Assembly (NCBI GenBank): GCA_947683625.1
Contig: CANTUR010000425.1
Location: forward strand, 1,488,001 to 1,552,000
DNA from: Mallotus nudiflorus
Taxonomy: Eukaryota; Streptophyta; Magnoliopsida; Malpighiales; Euphorbiaceae
DNA: 64,000 bases
Reading direction: 5' to 3'
Of this stretch, positions 11,993 through 24,685 are shown in pieces. Within the stretch, counting starts at the first letter, position 1. Each line of letters starts with the position of its first letter. The position numbers and the translations under genes are program-made. The notes under the pieces were generated by a model. It was given only the letters and a program-made list of their open reading frames with translations, had not been told where the DNA came from and ran no database searches.

Positions 11993-13490
11993 TTGAATTT
12001 TTTTTAGTTGAACTGTCATTAGCTAAGACTATATTTGCTATAAATCATGAGAATGCTTTACTTATGTTTCTTAATTATTGATAACTTATTGCTCAAATAT
12101 GCAGAATAGGCTTGCTTAAATGATGTTTTGAAATTTTAATTTAGGCTTAGTTTATGGGGGAGTTGTTCCTTCCTGTTTGTAGCCTAATTTTACGTAATTA
12201 TTTGTTACTATCAAAAAGGGGAATATTTTTAAACCTTAAGTAAAATAATCATTTTTTATGGTCATAAGTAATTAAGTAAAACTATATTTAATTTATGTGT
12301 TAAGTGTTTATATTCAGGTTAATTAATATTGCAAAATTCAAGTCCAAACTTAAGCAATAAAGGGTTAATATATTAATTTTTAAAGTCTGCAGTTCCCTCA
12401 TGAGTTGTGACAAGCTTATTATGATCATGATATAGCTAGAAAATGGAGGATTGAATTTCCTATTAAGATTTGAAGCCAAATTTGGTCAAACATGGTGGGA
12501 ATCTTCATTATATATAGTCACAAGCACATCCTAATCATTAGAAAACATTTTCAAGCAAAATTCAATTTGCAATTTTTGAAAAGTTCCTGAGAGCAGTCAC
12601 CACCACTGTTATGATCATGACGAGTAACTCTAAAAAGTTATCGAGAGTTATCATAACCAGTATCACCACCATAGTTATGATCATGAAAGCACAAAAATTC
12701 AAAATTTTTCTTAGCACCTTTAGAATTATGATCATGATGATTTGATGACATGTAGACCTGCTCTTTCTTGGGTACTTTAAACGACTCTATTTGCATTAAA
12801 TGCACCTAAAACAACTTTTAGAGGGCTTAAATACCACCAAGAATAGAGCTGGAATAAGCAAAGAAAGTTGAGCAAACACATTTAGAGAAATCTTTGAGCA
12901 TTTAATCTTCAATTAATCCTTTAACCACCCAAGCTTCATTTTTATTCTTGTAATTCTTATTTATCTTAAAAGTGTTCTTGAGTGTGGGTTAGTGAGTTTT
13001 TAAAACCATTATTCAAAAGCTCAATAGTGAGATTGAGTGAGTTAGGTTAGGGTTTTATTGACTTATAAGCTAAGATGATTGTTTTTAGCAAGTGGGTTTG
13101 AGTGTAAGCCATTGAAAATACTTGGGTTTGAGTGTGAGCCATTAAAAATAGTTGGGTTAGAGTGTGAGCCTTGTTTAAACACTTAGGTTTAAGTGTAAGC
13201 CTTGGAAAAACACTTGGGTAGCTTGATTTAAGCTTATAAAGGTTTAATCTACACTTTAATGTAGATTGATAGTGGATTGAAATTCTCAACTTGTGGTTGA
13301 GGAAAGGACGTAGGCTTTAAGGGTCGAACCTTTATAAATTCCTAGTGTTTTTATTGCTCATAATCTTTATCTATTTTAGCTCAAATTCTATTTTAAGTTT
13401 GCTCTTTGTGAAAAATGAAAAATTACCCATATTTCTCAAAAAGCCAATTCACCCCCCCCCCCCTTTTGGCACTTGTGGAATTATAAATTT
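11993..13490 (+). mobile_element. Ty1/copia-type 3' end and LTR, part 2
   Basis: Continuation of the element interrupted by the solo LTR. After a last polypurine tract at 12213 an LTR-like stretch begins near 12,224. It contains four similar ttatgatcatga motifs, a 30-31 bp repeat (13,093-13,215), the block 'aaaggacgtaggctttaag' followed by 'gtcgaacc' (13,303-13,330) that resembles a motif I associate with plant copia LTRs, and a closing caattcaccccc...cttttgg run (13,445-13,468) of the kind often seen near copia LTR ends. Both LTR ends are approximate and no target duplication was identified. Confidence 0.55.
13093..13215 (+). repeat. About four tandem copies of a 30-31 bp unit
   Basis: Imperfect repeats of a unit like gggtttgagtgtgagcc plus an A/T-rich spacer, within the copia-type LTR. 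The ORF at 13047-13289 on the other strand is only a reading of these repeats. Confidence 0.85.
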
Positions 13491-13499
13491 GTACTGGCT

Positions 13500-14787
13500 C
13501 TTGAGATAATAGTAATTGTCCCTAGCTAGTAATAAGGCTTGAGTCATCTAGAAGACAAGAAAATGATCATAAATAAGAATACCGATATAGATAAACACAA
13601 GTAAACAATGCAAAAGATAATTACCTCTAGAGAATTTCCTATCATAGAGTTGAACAGCTCCTCCTATCCATATCCATCCAACGTTGGATGTCTAAAATTT
13701 AGGGAGCCGTAGAGACTCGACATATTGATCCCTAACCTAAGTATTCAAGATACTTAGTGGTTTTGTTTTCTTTAAGATCCAAGATCTCATGTCCGAACAC
13801 CCAAAAATTTTTAGGTGTTTGACAAACACCTTGTCGCTCAACTCCTCAACATTCAAGTCCTCGTTTAGGGATCATTTCTTTCGAGTCTTAAATTTTTCCT
13901 TTTGAGAAGTATCGACCACAGCCTTTCCTTTGTCACAGGGACCTCCGAGGCACATGGCTCCCGAGCGGGAGAAGTAATCTATACATCCTCCTGGATCTCC
14001 AGTTCATCATCAAAAAGTTGTATCCCATCTGTAAAGGTAAAAAAGTCAGTCATCTACATATACAATAAAAAGAACAAAAGTCAGGATATACCTCTAGAAT
14101 CTCGGAACTTACCATTAACATTTATATGTTGAGGGCAGACTCTTTAGAGATATCTTCGTGATAGATTCTCAGTAGAGGTTCCATTGGCTATACTCTGAAT
14201 ATGTAATCTCAGCACCAATTTAATGTCCTCTCTGGATAACATTATGGGATGCTTCACTTTTTAGCAATCATCGACCCACATCCACGGATATTGATAAAAT
14301 CCGATGGATGCTTAACTACAAAGAATCTATGCCTCCATTTCTTATGAAGATCCGGAAGCTTAACGAAAAGGCTATGATTTGGTATAATTAATAGAGAAAA
14401 CATCAGCTCCCCCTTCTTCTTATTCAAGCTATACATATATCTGAGTATGTCCAGATCCAGTTCTCTACCCTCTTTTTGCATTAACTCTATATACCCGGTC
14501 AAGATCTGGCAACTGTTAAGGGGAAGTTGGTCGGGAGCTATGTTGTACCTATTTAAGAAACTCCTAACAAAGGGATCTAAGGGAAATTTCAGCCCCCCTT
14601 CTAACTGATCAAAGTATACAACTAGTTTCTACCAATCTAAGAGAGGGGTATAAGCCTTAAACTTACTATCTATAGTATGTAAGGTAAAATCTTAGGGAAT
14701 GCTAAAACATCTTCTATACCATTTGAGCATGTTACCATCTACCCTAGATATAAATATATTTAAATTGACTTGCTCTCATGGAGCCAT
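13500..14787 (-). pseudogene. Antisense ORF remnant of a Tat-lineage gypsy element (gypsy-type transposon domain)
   Basis: On the minus strand, ATG at 14787 opens MAP, stop, EQVNLNIFISRVDGN. Further on come PLDPFVRSFLNRYNIAPDQL (about 14,540-14,600) and KLPDLHKKWRHRFFVV (about 14,320-14,370). The order PFVR...L..YNIAP.QL...S....TGYIEL...PDL.K.W..RFFVV matches the plant 'putative gypsy type transposon' domain (Pfam Transposase_28 family, by recollection). In-frame stops (for example TPLLDW followed by a stop) and frame breaks show it is dead. Downstream, sequences such as gGTAAGTTCC...TTTACAG (about 14,110 to 14,035) look like introns. It lies antisense to the 3' LTR at 16.1-16.5 kb, as Tat elements often have. 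Confidence 0.7.
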
Positions 14788-15227
14788 GGATCCTGTCAAA
14801 TAGAAATAAAAAGGAAGAAGATAGAAAGGGAAAGAGACTTTACTTGGAAGGAAGAAAGTAAGTCTGTAGAGAACACGAAGGAAGATAGTGCATAGAACAC
14901 TTGAGAGAAAAATTAGCAAAAAGAAGACATCATAAGAACAAAAGTGCAACTACCAAAAGGAATGGCCTATTTAAGGAGGAGTGGAAAGCTCTAGAATGAC
15001 CACTACTGCCCTCACGGTTATTTTCACCTCTCTCATACAACATCGAGGGTATTTCGGACAAAAGAAAATCCCACTAATCGAGCAATTCTCATTATGGCAG
15101 CTAAAATGTCTCATCTTTTAACACACAAACAAACATGACAGTTACATAATTCAAAATTCAAAAGAATGTTAAAAGACATGGTGGTTGATAACTCTGCTCA
15201 TCCCGTTGCTAGCTATCCTTTTTACCG

Positions 15228-15775
15228 GCACTCAGGCCGCGCTTCTAATGCACCAAGCATCTAAGTCCAGTGATTGAAGCTAGCACTCTTAGGTCACTTC
15301 GATAGTACTAAGGTTCAGCACTCGAGCCGCGCTTCTAATGCACTAAGCATCTAATTCTAGTGACTAAAGCTAGCACCCTTAGGTCGCTTCAATTATACTG
15401 AGGTTCAACACTCAAGTCGTGCTTCTAATGCACTAAGCATCTAAACCTAGTGACTAAAGCTAGCACCCTTAGGTCGCTTCAATAGTACTGAGGTTTAGCA
15501 TTTAGGTCACGCTTCTAATGCATCGAGCATCTAAACCCAGTGACTAAAGCTGGCACTTTTAGGTCACTTCGATAGTACTAAGGTTCGGTACTTAGGCCGT
15601 TCTTTTAATGCACTGAGATTTTACAGAACCCGGGCCACACTTTTAATGCACTGAGATTTTACGACACTCGGGTCGCGTTTTTAATGCACCGAAATTCTAC
15701 GATACTCGGGCCGCGCTTTTAATGCAAAGAGAATTTATAGCACTCAGGTCACGTTTCTAATGCACCTTGAATCAA
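15228..15775 (+). repeat. Two-level tandem array: five 90-bp units then about four 38-bp units
   Basis: The motif gcactcaggccgcgcttctaa and variants start at 15228, 15318, 15408, 15498 and 15588, an exact 90-bp period. After that the same core recurs at about 15626, 15663, 15701 and 15740, a period of 37-39 bp. The long unit is the 38-bp core plus about 52 bp (agc-atcta--ccagtgactaa type). The array lies between the antisense ORF and the 3' LTR of the Tat remnant. Confidence 0.95.
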
Positions 15776-16126
15776 AACTCCAACGATGGTTGGTCCCCAT
15801 TAGGTCATTTCTAATATACTGACAGGTTAATCCCTCAGGTCGTTTCGATTACACCGAGCTTCTTTCATTGCAAGATCTGTGCATTTAAGTCTAGCTGGCA
15901 CTTCATGAGTGATATTCTAATATAGTGATTCTAAAACTCGGTACTGAGCATCATTTCTTTTTCTGTGATTGAGGCTGGCCACCTCAAATCACCCTTCCAC
16001 ATCAGATACAATTACATATGCAGTCTCTCTCTCTCCAAGCAGAGGAATCAATTTTCGATCACCTTGCATTTATCAGACTTGGACACATCGAATATAAATA
16101 TCCAAGCATATTTTTGGAGGGACTCT

Positions 16127-16533
16127 TGATATCCCATATAAATATTCCTATTCTATTAAAGGTTTATTTTCCTATACAAGGGTGACTTGCAAATGAAGGA
16201 TGTCTAAACCAAATATGAGAAGGATTCCCAATTAAGGAGACTTTCAGACGGGAAGAAATACTCTCCAAATAGGCGTAGAACTTTCATCAAAAAGTAATCA
16301 TATTCATCTCAGGTTTAAGCATCACTATCCATATAAATATGACCTTATATCCTTTATTCTTATTCATTCTACTCTCTTATATTCTTTGCTCTTTTTATCT
16401 CTTCAAGTTCTCTTTCTCTATATTCTTTGACTTAGACATGAGAGAATTTGTAGAGATCCTCCCACCTCTCATCTTACCCCTCTATTGATTCCTTATAGAG
16501 CTTAGATTCGGAAGTTCCATAAACAAGTTATCA
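16127..16533 (+). mobile_element. 3' LTR of Tat remnant 1
   Basis: About 407 bp, TGATATCCCATATAAATATT... to ...AAGTTATCA, preceded by a purine-rich ggaggga. It shares its whole layout with 57,449-57,851: 'tattttccta', 'gacttgcaaatgaagga', 'actttcatcaaaaagtaatc', 'tatcactatccatataaata', then a CT-rich tail with cacctct. The two LTRs belong to different insertions of one family. Confidence 0.75.
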
Positions 16534-19500
16534 AATAATAATAATAATCTCGCACTATGACATAAATTACTATCATTAGTGATCGGCAATATCATATTAG
16601 TAACTATTGGCATTCTCACTATGTCAAAAAAAAATTCCTGGATTCAGGAGAATGAATCATCTGTCTATAATGAAGCATCCATCACAAGAGTTTAGTTTAA
16701 GTTGTAATTAATATCAAACTCCAATATATTATGAGGTCTAAGTTGTAATTAAAATCAAATTCCAATATATTATGAGGTTTAATTTTCATTTTAAAAGCCG
16801 CTACACCTTTAATTTAATTGCCAAAACTTATTACTAGCAATTTTAAAATTTAGGTTGGAGTCCAAACACCTACTTCCATCCCGTAATTTCTAGTGGTAAA
16901 AAAAAAATTCTCTTTTAAAAGGATAAGTCAATGATGATGATTATTATTATTAGCAATCGTTTTATGAACACTCTAAATTTTGAAGGATACCGGAGGTAAC
17001 CATATATAATTTTTTCACCCTTGTAATAGTTAGAAGAAAATGATTTTTTATAATATCTATTGCCTTGTATTGCATTTTACTGCTGCATGAGTGTTGTATA
17101 TTATAAATATTTTATATTTACCTATTTTATATGTGAGGATGTTTTATAACAGATTATGTGTTCGGTTCTTATAAAATTAATTTTTTTTTAACATTGAAAT
17201 TAAATCACAGATAAAATAATTAATTTTATATTTAATGTTATGGTTTTATAAAAAATATATTAATTATATATAATAAATTTTATTTTTTAATGGTTCGAGT
17301 ATCAAACACAATAAAAAAAAAAAAAGCCAATAATTGATTTTTTCTATATTTCACTTAATACTAAACAACATATCGTTTTCAATTTTCATTTCCATTTTAT
17401 CTTCATCCTTATCCCTTCTCTCAATCAAATATGACCTCATGAGAAAATCTGTTAAATTGATGAGTTGTGTAAAATTAGCCAAACTTACCACTTTATCATT
17501 AAAAAAAAAGACCAAAACAAAACAAAAATTCATGAATGTGACTTCTTATTTGTGTAATGACTTTTCTCCCCAATATTAACATTTTTTTTTAACAAAGAAA
17601 CACAGATATAATATTATTAACGCAAAACATTATAGTACAAGATTTTGATGAAGTTATAAGGAGGATTGACTATCCAAGAAGGATGATACCTAAAACAATC
17701 CACATGTTGAACCACCCAATTAGGAGTCTGGTTAACTTATCTGTGGACAAGTGTGTGCTCATATTGAAGTTCAGAGGAAAGCATGATCTGTAATAAGAGC
17801 ATGAATTTTCCATCAGATATGAGCTTGGCCATCAGATATAGCAGCAATGCTAACCAATAACTGAGAGATTAAGGAAGTGTGATATCGAATTCATGATCTC
17901 ATCTTATATTATTCATTACATGAGTCACTAGATTACAAAAGGATAACAACATGCTAATGTCTGTACAACCAAAAAAATCTGCAAAACAGCATATTAGCCT
18001 AACAAATATCAAGGCACATGTATAATTATAGCAATAATTAAGACCACATCAAGTGAAATTTGATATAAATAATCCAAAAAAAATTGTAAGTCTTGTTCAG
18101 AATCTGTAATAAGGTATAGGAAGACCTAACTACCACTAGCATATCTTTCTTGCTTTGCTTCTAAATTGAAAGAATATTGAAAATGACCAATGAATTAATA
18201 AGGAAGATGTTCATATTAAATTTTGGCTGCCAAGGTAAGATTGATACTGATGACACAAAACCTAATCCAAATTAATTACAGACCAGAGACCACATAATTT
18301 GGTAAGGCTAATTAAGGACAGTTCACCTTACATATATTAATTTATTATTAATCCTGCTCTAATTAATTCAGTAATGGCATTTGTTACTTCTACTAAAGGT
18401 CTCAGCTGTCATTTGTTAGATGATATTTCAATTACTTCAGCTATAGCTGCATGGTATTAATTAATTTTCTCTATCAATCTTCAAAGCTAGCTTCACCAAA
18501 CCAAAACCTAATTGTTGTTTAAAAAAAAAAAAAAAAAAGCCTAATTACTGTGCCAACTACAAATAGCATACCAAAGAAAGAAAATGATACTTTTGCAATA
18601 TATATTATTCATAGTTGTAGCAATTATGATCCTTTCATCATTAATTGGATAATTAATTTTATGTTTTTATGCCTTCAGTATTTATTATTAATCGTACAAA
18701 TTTAAATTTAATAAATCTTATAAAAAAGTAAAACTCTGTTGATGTATATATTTTTTCTAAAATTAAGATTTTATTGAAATAAATATAAATTTCTCACCAT
18801 TTAAATTAATTGATATACTGATGAGATTTAAGTTATTTGGTTTAAACTAAGGTCATGAAATCTTAAGATCTCAAATTTAAATTTTCACAATACAAATCAA
18901 GAATTTTTTTTGAATATCACCACAAGAGATGATGAAACTCACTGATATGATGTCTCACACTATATAAATATTAGGTAGTAGGTATCTGCTTTTTAACATT
19001 AACAACTAATAGCTTGTAACTTATAAAGTCCTAAACAAAATGACAACGTCAAAAATCAGTAATATATTAAATTTTTTAAATAAACATACTTAAATCTTAA
19101 TTTTGCGGCTCATTTTTAACAACTGAAATTCAGAGAAAAGAAAAAACAGAACTATATATGTATATTTATTTATTTTCATCATTGTGATATGTTTTTTTTT
19201 TAACGTTATTTTCATTGCGATATGATTACTACATACTACATTACATATTCCCTTTTTTTTTTATCTGAAACATGTTGTTAGTTAAGCGTACTTATTTTAT
19301 AGATAGAGTGATTATTGTCAAGACACTCACTTTAATGCAAATTACCCCATTACACAGCAATATGATAAAATAAAAAAAGAAAAGAGGTTAGAGATGTAGC
19401 TTTACACAATTCATGTCTGCATTGGGAGGCAAATAAATAAAAAAGATAAGTGAAACAATCGACTGTTTGAAAAGGCTTTTGTTTGACATTTTCCTATACT

Positions 19501-20412
19501 TATCATCCATATTGGTTCATTTTGACGCTTTCTGCTTGGCTTTTGAGAAAGCTGCTGTCTTGTATTCTGTTCTTACAACGTTGCTTCTTCCACTTGTAAT
19601 ATTCTTAAATAAACATTATTTGAATATTAGTTTTAATTTTCACTTAAATATAAATTTCTATCAATAAAAAAAATCTGCTTTCGTCCATATATAATTGGTT
19701 TTGGTTTGGGAATCTAAGTATTGCATTTTATTTTGTAGAATCCTGGAGATTCCAAGTTATTTAATTTATATTACACTCAAATTAAATTTTGCCTCCTCCA
19801 AGCACTCTTATGTTTCACCCTTTTTCGCTGCTCCTATATGCCTTGGTTAATTAATGTTTTAAGGAAAGATACCTGACTTGAGCCACAATGCAAAGTATTC
19901 CTGATAGCACCACTATTGTGAATCAATTAAGTGTTCAAAAAAAAATTGTGAATCAATTAATAAGACACTATTTTCACTTAAATAAAATTTTAAATTTAAA
20001 TTATAATTCATATAATTATATTAAAAAAGCTTTTGAAAGACATTTATTATTCTTGTAATTCTACTTAATACCGAACCAATTTGATAAGTTCAATAAACTT
20101 TGAATAATAATAGTTTAGACTAAAAATACATTTCAATAACATTGTTATTTTTTTTTTCTGCATAATTTTCGCAAATGCTGTTGATAGAATTAAACTAACA
20201 TCAGCATTGTTGATATTGTCTGTCACATTTTAGATTTAAAATACCACATTATAAGTTAGATAATGATTTGTATAGTTGGCAGCTGCATACTGTTGTGGGA
20301 ATGAAACTGATTTTACACTCACCCCTCTCATTTACATACTTCCGAGATCATACATGTAGTTTTTCAAAAAAAATTATTTTTAGTGCATATAAATGTCACA
20401 GCTCAATTGTTA

Positions 20413-20481
<69 letters not shown>

Positions 20482-20600
20482 CACCATCTCAAAAAAAAAA
20501 AAAGAAAAAAGAAACATTTGGCGACAGTAAATTGTAATCATTGTCGCTAAACACGTGGCTATTATATCTGTGTCGCTAGAAGTGTTTTTTTTTTGCATTT
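16534..20600. other. Intergenic, AT-rich; no gene seen
   Basis: About 4 kb with no supportable coding region. It holds a small direct repeat at 16,700-16,790 (41-bp period, agttgtaattaa...), many A and T runs, and scattered short ORFs without family resemblance. The last few hundred bases are upstream sequence of the DUF810 gene. Confidence 0.7.
20419..20475. repeat. (TA)n microsatellite upstream of DUF810 gene
   Basis: Uninterrupted alternating AT for about 57 bp, roughly 390 bp before the start codon at 20862, followed by a poly-A-rich stretch. The ORFs that read YIYIYIY on both strands here are artefacts of the repeat. Confidence 0.97.
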
Positions 20601-20861
20601 TTCACGAGCGATGACTGATTCTGAAACAACCGTTGTTGATGACACTTTGAAAACAATGATTTCTACCTTAAAAGCCAAGCAACAACAACAGCAAGAGAAG
20701 AACCCATTTATCCATTAATACCATTTCTTTTGTCAAAGTAAAGAAAAAAAACGACCACCATCCAACCCCACGGAACCCAAAAGTCTTCTTCTTTACCCCA
20801 CCTCTTTTTTTTTAAATTCAATTCTCCAAAAAAGCCAGTTTTTGATTAATAACTAAGGCCA

Positions 20862-23800
20862 ATGTCTCGTAACTTTAGAGATAAATCCTTAGGCAACTCC
20901 AGAAGAGATAATACTCAAACTAATACCGTTACCATGCCTGTTCGTTACCCAATTCAAGACCTTATTAACTCTCCCTTTAGCGACGCTGCTCCGAATTTAT
21001 CTAATTCGGAGCTCCAAGAATCCGCTTATGAGATCTTAATTGCTGCTTGCCGGAGCTCCGGTAGTAGGCCCTTGACTTATATCCCTCAATCTGACAGAAA
21101 TGGAGAAAGGGCTGCTCCTGGTTTGACTCATGCACCGTCTTTGCAGCGGTCGTTGACTTCCACGGCTGCTAGTAAAGTGAAGAAGGCGTTGGGGATGAAG
21201 TCGGGTTCGATGAAGAATAGAAGCAGCAGCGGTGCTGATGCTGTAAGTGAAGGGAGAGTGAAAAGAACGGTGACGATTGGGGAGTTAGTTAGGGTTCAGA
21301 TGAGAGTATCGGGGCAGACTGATTCGAGAATCAGGCGAGCACTTTTGAGGATTGCTGCTGGTCAGGTTTGTGTTTTTTTTTTTTTCAAATTATCTTTGTT
21401 TGGTTACTAAGAAACTCGAGAAAAAAGAAATGATTTTTCATTCAATTGTGTCATCTCTAGTTCAATTAAAATCAATTGAATAAGGGTTTATTAAGTTCTA
21501 ATAGAATAGTGGCATAAAAATTTAATCTTTCAATCAATAATGCTATTGTTCAGAATGATTTTTTCATTGGAGTATGGTTGATTACTGAGGTTCTGTTAGT
21601 GTTATTGTATCAGCTTGGACGGCGGATGGAGTCCATGGTTCTGCCACTGGAGCTATTGCAGCAACTAAAGTCTTCTGATTTTTCTCATCAACAAGAATTT
21701 GAAACTTGGCAGAGGAGAAATTTGAAGCTTCTGGAAGCTGGACTTCTTTTGCATCCTCACGTACCGCTTAATAAGACTGACACTGCTCCACAGCGACTAC
21801 AGCAGGTAATTCGTGGGGCATTGGAAAAACCCATTGAGACTGGAAAGAACAGTGAATCAATGCAAGTTCTTCGGACTGTAGTCATGTCTCTTGCTTGCAG
21901 ATCATTTGATGGGCCTCTCTCTGACAGTTGCCACTGGGCAGATGGGTTTCCGTTGAATTTGAGACTGTACCAAGTGCTCTTAGATGCTTGTTTTGATGTT
22001 AATGATGAATCTATTCTTATTGAAGAAATTGATGAGGTTTTAGAACTCGTTAAGAAGACTTGGACTGTCCTTGGAATGAACCAGATGTTGCATAATCTCT
22101 GCTTTTTGTGGGTTTTATTTGACCACTACATTGCAACTGGCCAAGTTGAGGATGACTTATTGTTTGCTGCTAATAATTTGTTGATTGAAGTTGACAAAGA
22201 TGCAAAGACAGCTAAGGACCCAGATTACTCTAAGATTTTGAATTCCATATTGAGTTTAATATTGGGCTGGGCAGAGAAAAAGCTTCTCACTTATCACGAC
22301 AGTTTTCATAGTGATAATATTGAATCAATGCAAACTGTTGCTTCTTTGGCTGTTGTGGCAGCAAAAATACTGGTAGAAGATATCTCTCATGAATATCGTA
22401 GAAGAAGGAAAGAAGATGACATTGCCTATGAGAGGATTAACACTTACATTAGAAAATCTTTGCGAGCTGCTTTTTCTCAGGCAAGTTTCATTGATTCAGA
22501 ATGATTTCCTTAACAATGGCAATGAAGCTTTTTTAGTGGATGCTTTATGCCAACCTCGTCTAGTTAATGTTCCATTTTGATGGTTTTAGCACTTGCTTTG
22601 GGATATTTTCATTCTAAAATTTATCTTTAATCATTGTGAAAATTTTATACATATCTTGAAAGAACTTCGACGTTGCCTACAACTTTCAAGGTATATATCC
22701 AGTACAAAATATTTGGGGACATTATTATATACGTAATTCTTCTTCCTTTGTCTTACAGTAATTTCTTATTTATTATCTAGACTAGAATACGCTATGGTAA
22801 TAGCATGCTGGCCTTGCTATATTGTATATTGGGGCTAAGGATTCTGTTTGAATCTATGACAGAAAATGGAGAAAGTTAAGTCAAGCAAGCATTCAAGACA
22901 GCAGCAGAATCCACTTCCTATTTTATCTGTGCTTGCTCAAGACATTAGTGAACTGGCTTTTAATGAGAAGGCAATATTTAGTCCAGTACTTAAGAGATGG
23001 CACCCTCTAGCAGCAGGTGTAGCAGTAGCCACTCTTCATTCTTGCTATGGGAATGAGCTGAAGCAATTCATTTCGGGTATGAGTGAATTGACACCTGATG
23101 CAATACAAGTGCTGTGTGCTGCTGACAAATTGGAGAAAGATCTTGTGCAGATTGCAGTTGAAGATGCAGTGAACAGTGAGGATGGTGGAAAGTCAATAAT
23201 TCAAGAGATGCCTCCTTATGAGGCTGAAGCTTTAATTGCTGATCTTGTGAAGACATGGATAAGGACAAGAATTGATAGGCTGAAGGAATGGTCTGAAAGG
23301 AATCTGCAACAGGAGGTATGACCTTCTTGAGTTTAGCATCATCTGAAAGACCAGACTTAGCATCCTGGACTCAAGAGTGAATCTGCTGGGAAACCATTAG
23401 AAACTATATACTAATTGTTTTCTGATTGGCGAATAACCTCTAAAGTTTTCCATATCCTGACCTTCCTCCACTTTGGTGTAGGTATGGAATCCACAGGCAA
23501 ATGTAGAGCACTTTGCTCCTTCTGCAGTTGAAGTTCTTCGAATTCTTGATGAAACTTTAGAAGCATTCTTCTTGTTGCCAATACCTATGCATCCAATCTT
23601 GCTTCCAGATTTGGTCTCTGGGCTTGACAAATGTCTGCAAAATTACATAGTGAAGACAAAATCTGGTTGCGGTATGTCATGCATTCCTGCCAAATTGTAC
23701 GTAATATGTTAAAGTTGTATCTCCATAATAATATTATCTTCCATGGTCTGCAGGGACTCGGAATACTTACATGCCTACTATGCCTGCATTGACTAGATGT

Positions 23801-24685
23801 ACAAGAGGATCAAAATTTCATGTATTTAAAAGGAAGGAAAGGTCAGTTATATCCCAGAGAAGGAAGTCTCAGGTTGGCACTACAAATGGGGATGCCTCCT
23901 ATGGGATACCACAGCTATGCGTCCGTATTAATACTTTGCAGCATGTTCGCATGCAGTTGGATGTTTTGGAAAAGAGGACAGTTGTTCAACTGAGGAATTC
24001 CAAATCAACTCATACAAATGATTTTGCTAATGGGATGGGGAAAAAGTTTGAGCTCTCATCAGCTGCTTGTGTGGAAGGGATCCAACAACTATGTGAGGCA
24101 ACAGCCTATAAAATTGTTTTCCATGAGCTAAGCCACGTTCTTTGGGATGGCCTATATGTTGGAGAAATTTCATCTTCTAGGATTGATCCTTTTGTTCAGG
24201 AGCTTGAACAGTACCTGGAAATTATATCTTCTACTGTGCATGACAGGGTCAGAACAAGGTTCATCACTGATGTGATGAAAGCTTCCTTCGACGGGTTTCT
24301 ACTGGTTTTGCTGGCTGGAGGTCCTTCTCGTGCTTTTACTGTGCTGGATTCTGAAATAATTGAGGAGGATTTTAAGTTTCTTACAGATCTATTTTGGTCT
24401 AATGGAGATGGATTGCCAACTGAGTTACTAGATAGGTTTTCAACCACATTTAAAAGTGTTCTTCCTTTATTTCGCACTGACACTGAGAGTCTAATTGAGC
24501 AATTCAGAAGTCTAACTCTGGAGAGTTATGGCTCTTCTGCTAAATCCAAGCTTCCATTGCCTCCAACTTCAGCCCAGTGGAATCCTACTGAACCAAACAC
24601 TCTGTTGAGAGTTTTGTGTCATCGAAGTGATGAAATAGCTCCAAAGTTCCTGAAGAAGGCTTACAACTTCCCTAAGAAACTGTAA
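20862..24685 (+). CDS. UNC-13-like DUF810/MHD-domain protein (5 exons, 981 aa)
   Basis: Plant relative of Munc13/UNC-13 priming factors with C-terminal MHD (MUN-type) regions; paralogue class of PATROL1, which controls delivery of the plasma-membrane proton pump, but closer by sequence to the shorter DUF810 members (as I recall, At2g20010/At2g25800 of Arabidopsis). Coding exons: 20862-21365, 21614-22480, 22863-23315, 23482-23671 and 23754-24685; phases agree and sum to 2,946 nt. Landmarks: LTSTAASKVKKALGMK (about residues 93-108), VGELVRVQM-like IGELVRVQMRVS, RRALLRIAAGQ at the exon 1/2 junction, CHWADGFPLNLR, FSPVLKRWHPLAAGVAVATL, LPIPMHP, and a C-terminal LPLPPTSAQWNP...KKL. No membrane segment or C2 domain. 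Intron 2 uses a GC donor (CAG|GCAAGT at 22481). A vesicle-tethering or exocytic role is inferred from the family. The ATG at 20862 gives the family-like N-terminus. Confidence 0.93.

Larger units (their letters stand above)
13500..16533 (+). mobile_element. 3' portion of a Ty3/gypsy Tat-lineage element (remnant 1)
   Basis: Three parts in the order expected for the 3' end of a Tat element: an antisense ORF (13.5-14.79 kb, minus), an untranslated region with tandem repeats (15,228-15,775), and a 3' LTR (about 16,127-16,533). The LTR matches the 5' LTR of the second Tat element at 57,449-57,851. The gag-pol part is absent; the left end adjoins the copia-type LTR near 13.49 kb, so it was truncated or deleted there. 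Confidence 0.7.

Noticed and set aside
15228..15775. Regular repeats with spacing resembling a CRISPR array
   Set aside because: Head-to-tail units without unique spacers, in a plant retroelement; a tandem array.
17640..17900. Possible LINE or copia RNase H fragment on the minus strand
   Set aside because: Short readings with many stops and no catalytic motif; resemblance too weak.
20268..20598. ORFs on both strands reading alternating Tyr-Ile
   Set aside because: They are translations of the (TA)n microsatellite.
20862..24685. Naming the UNC-13-like gene PATROL1
   Set aside because: The N-terminus and length (981 aa) fit the shorter DUF810 paralogues rather than PATROL1, which as I recall is about 1,100 residues with a different N-terminus.
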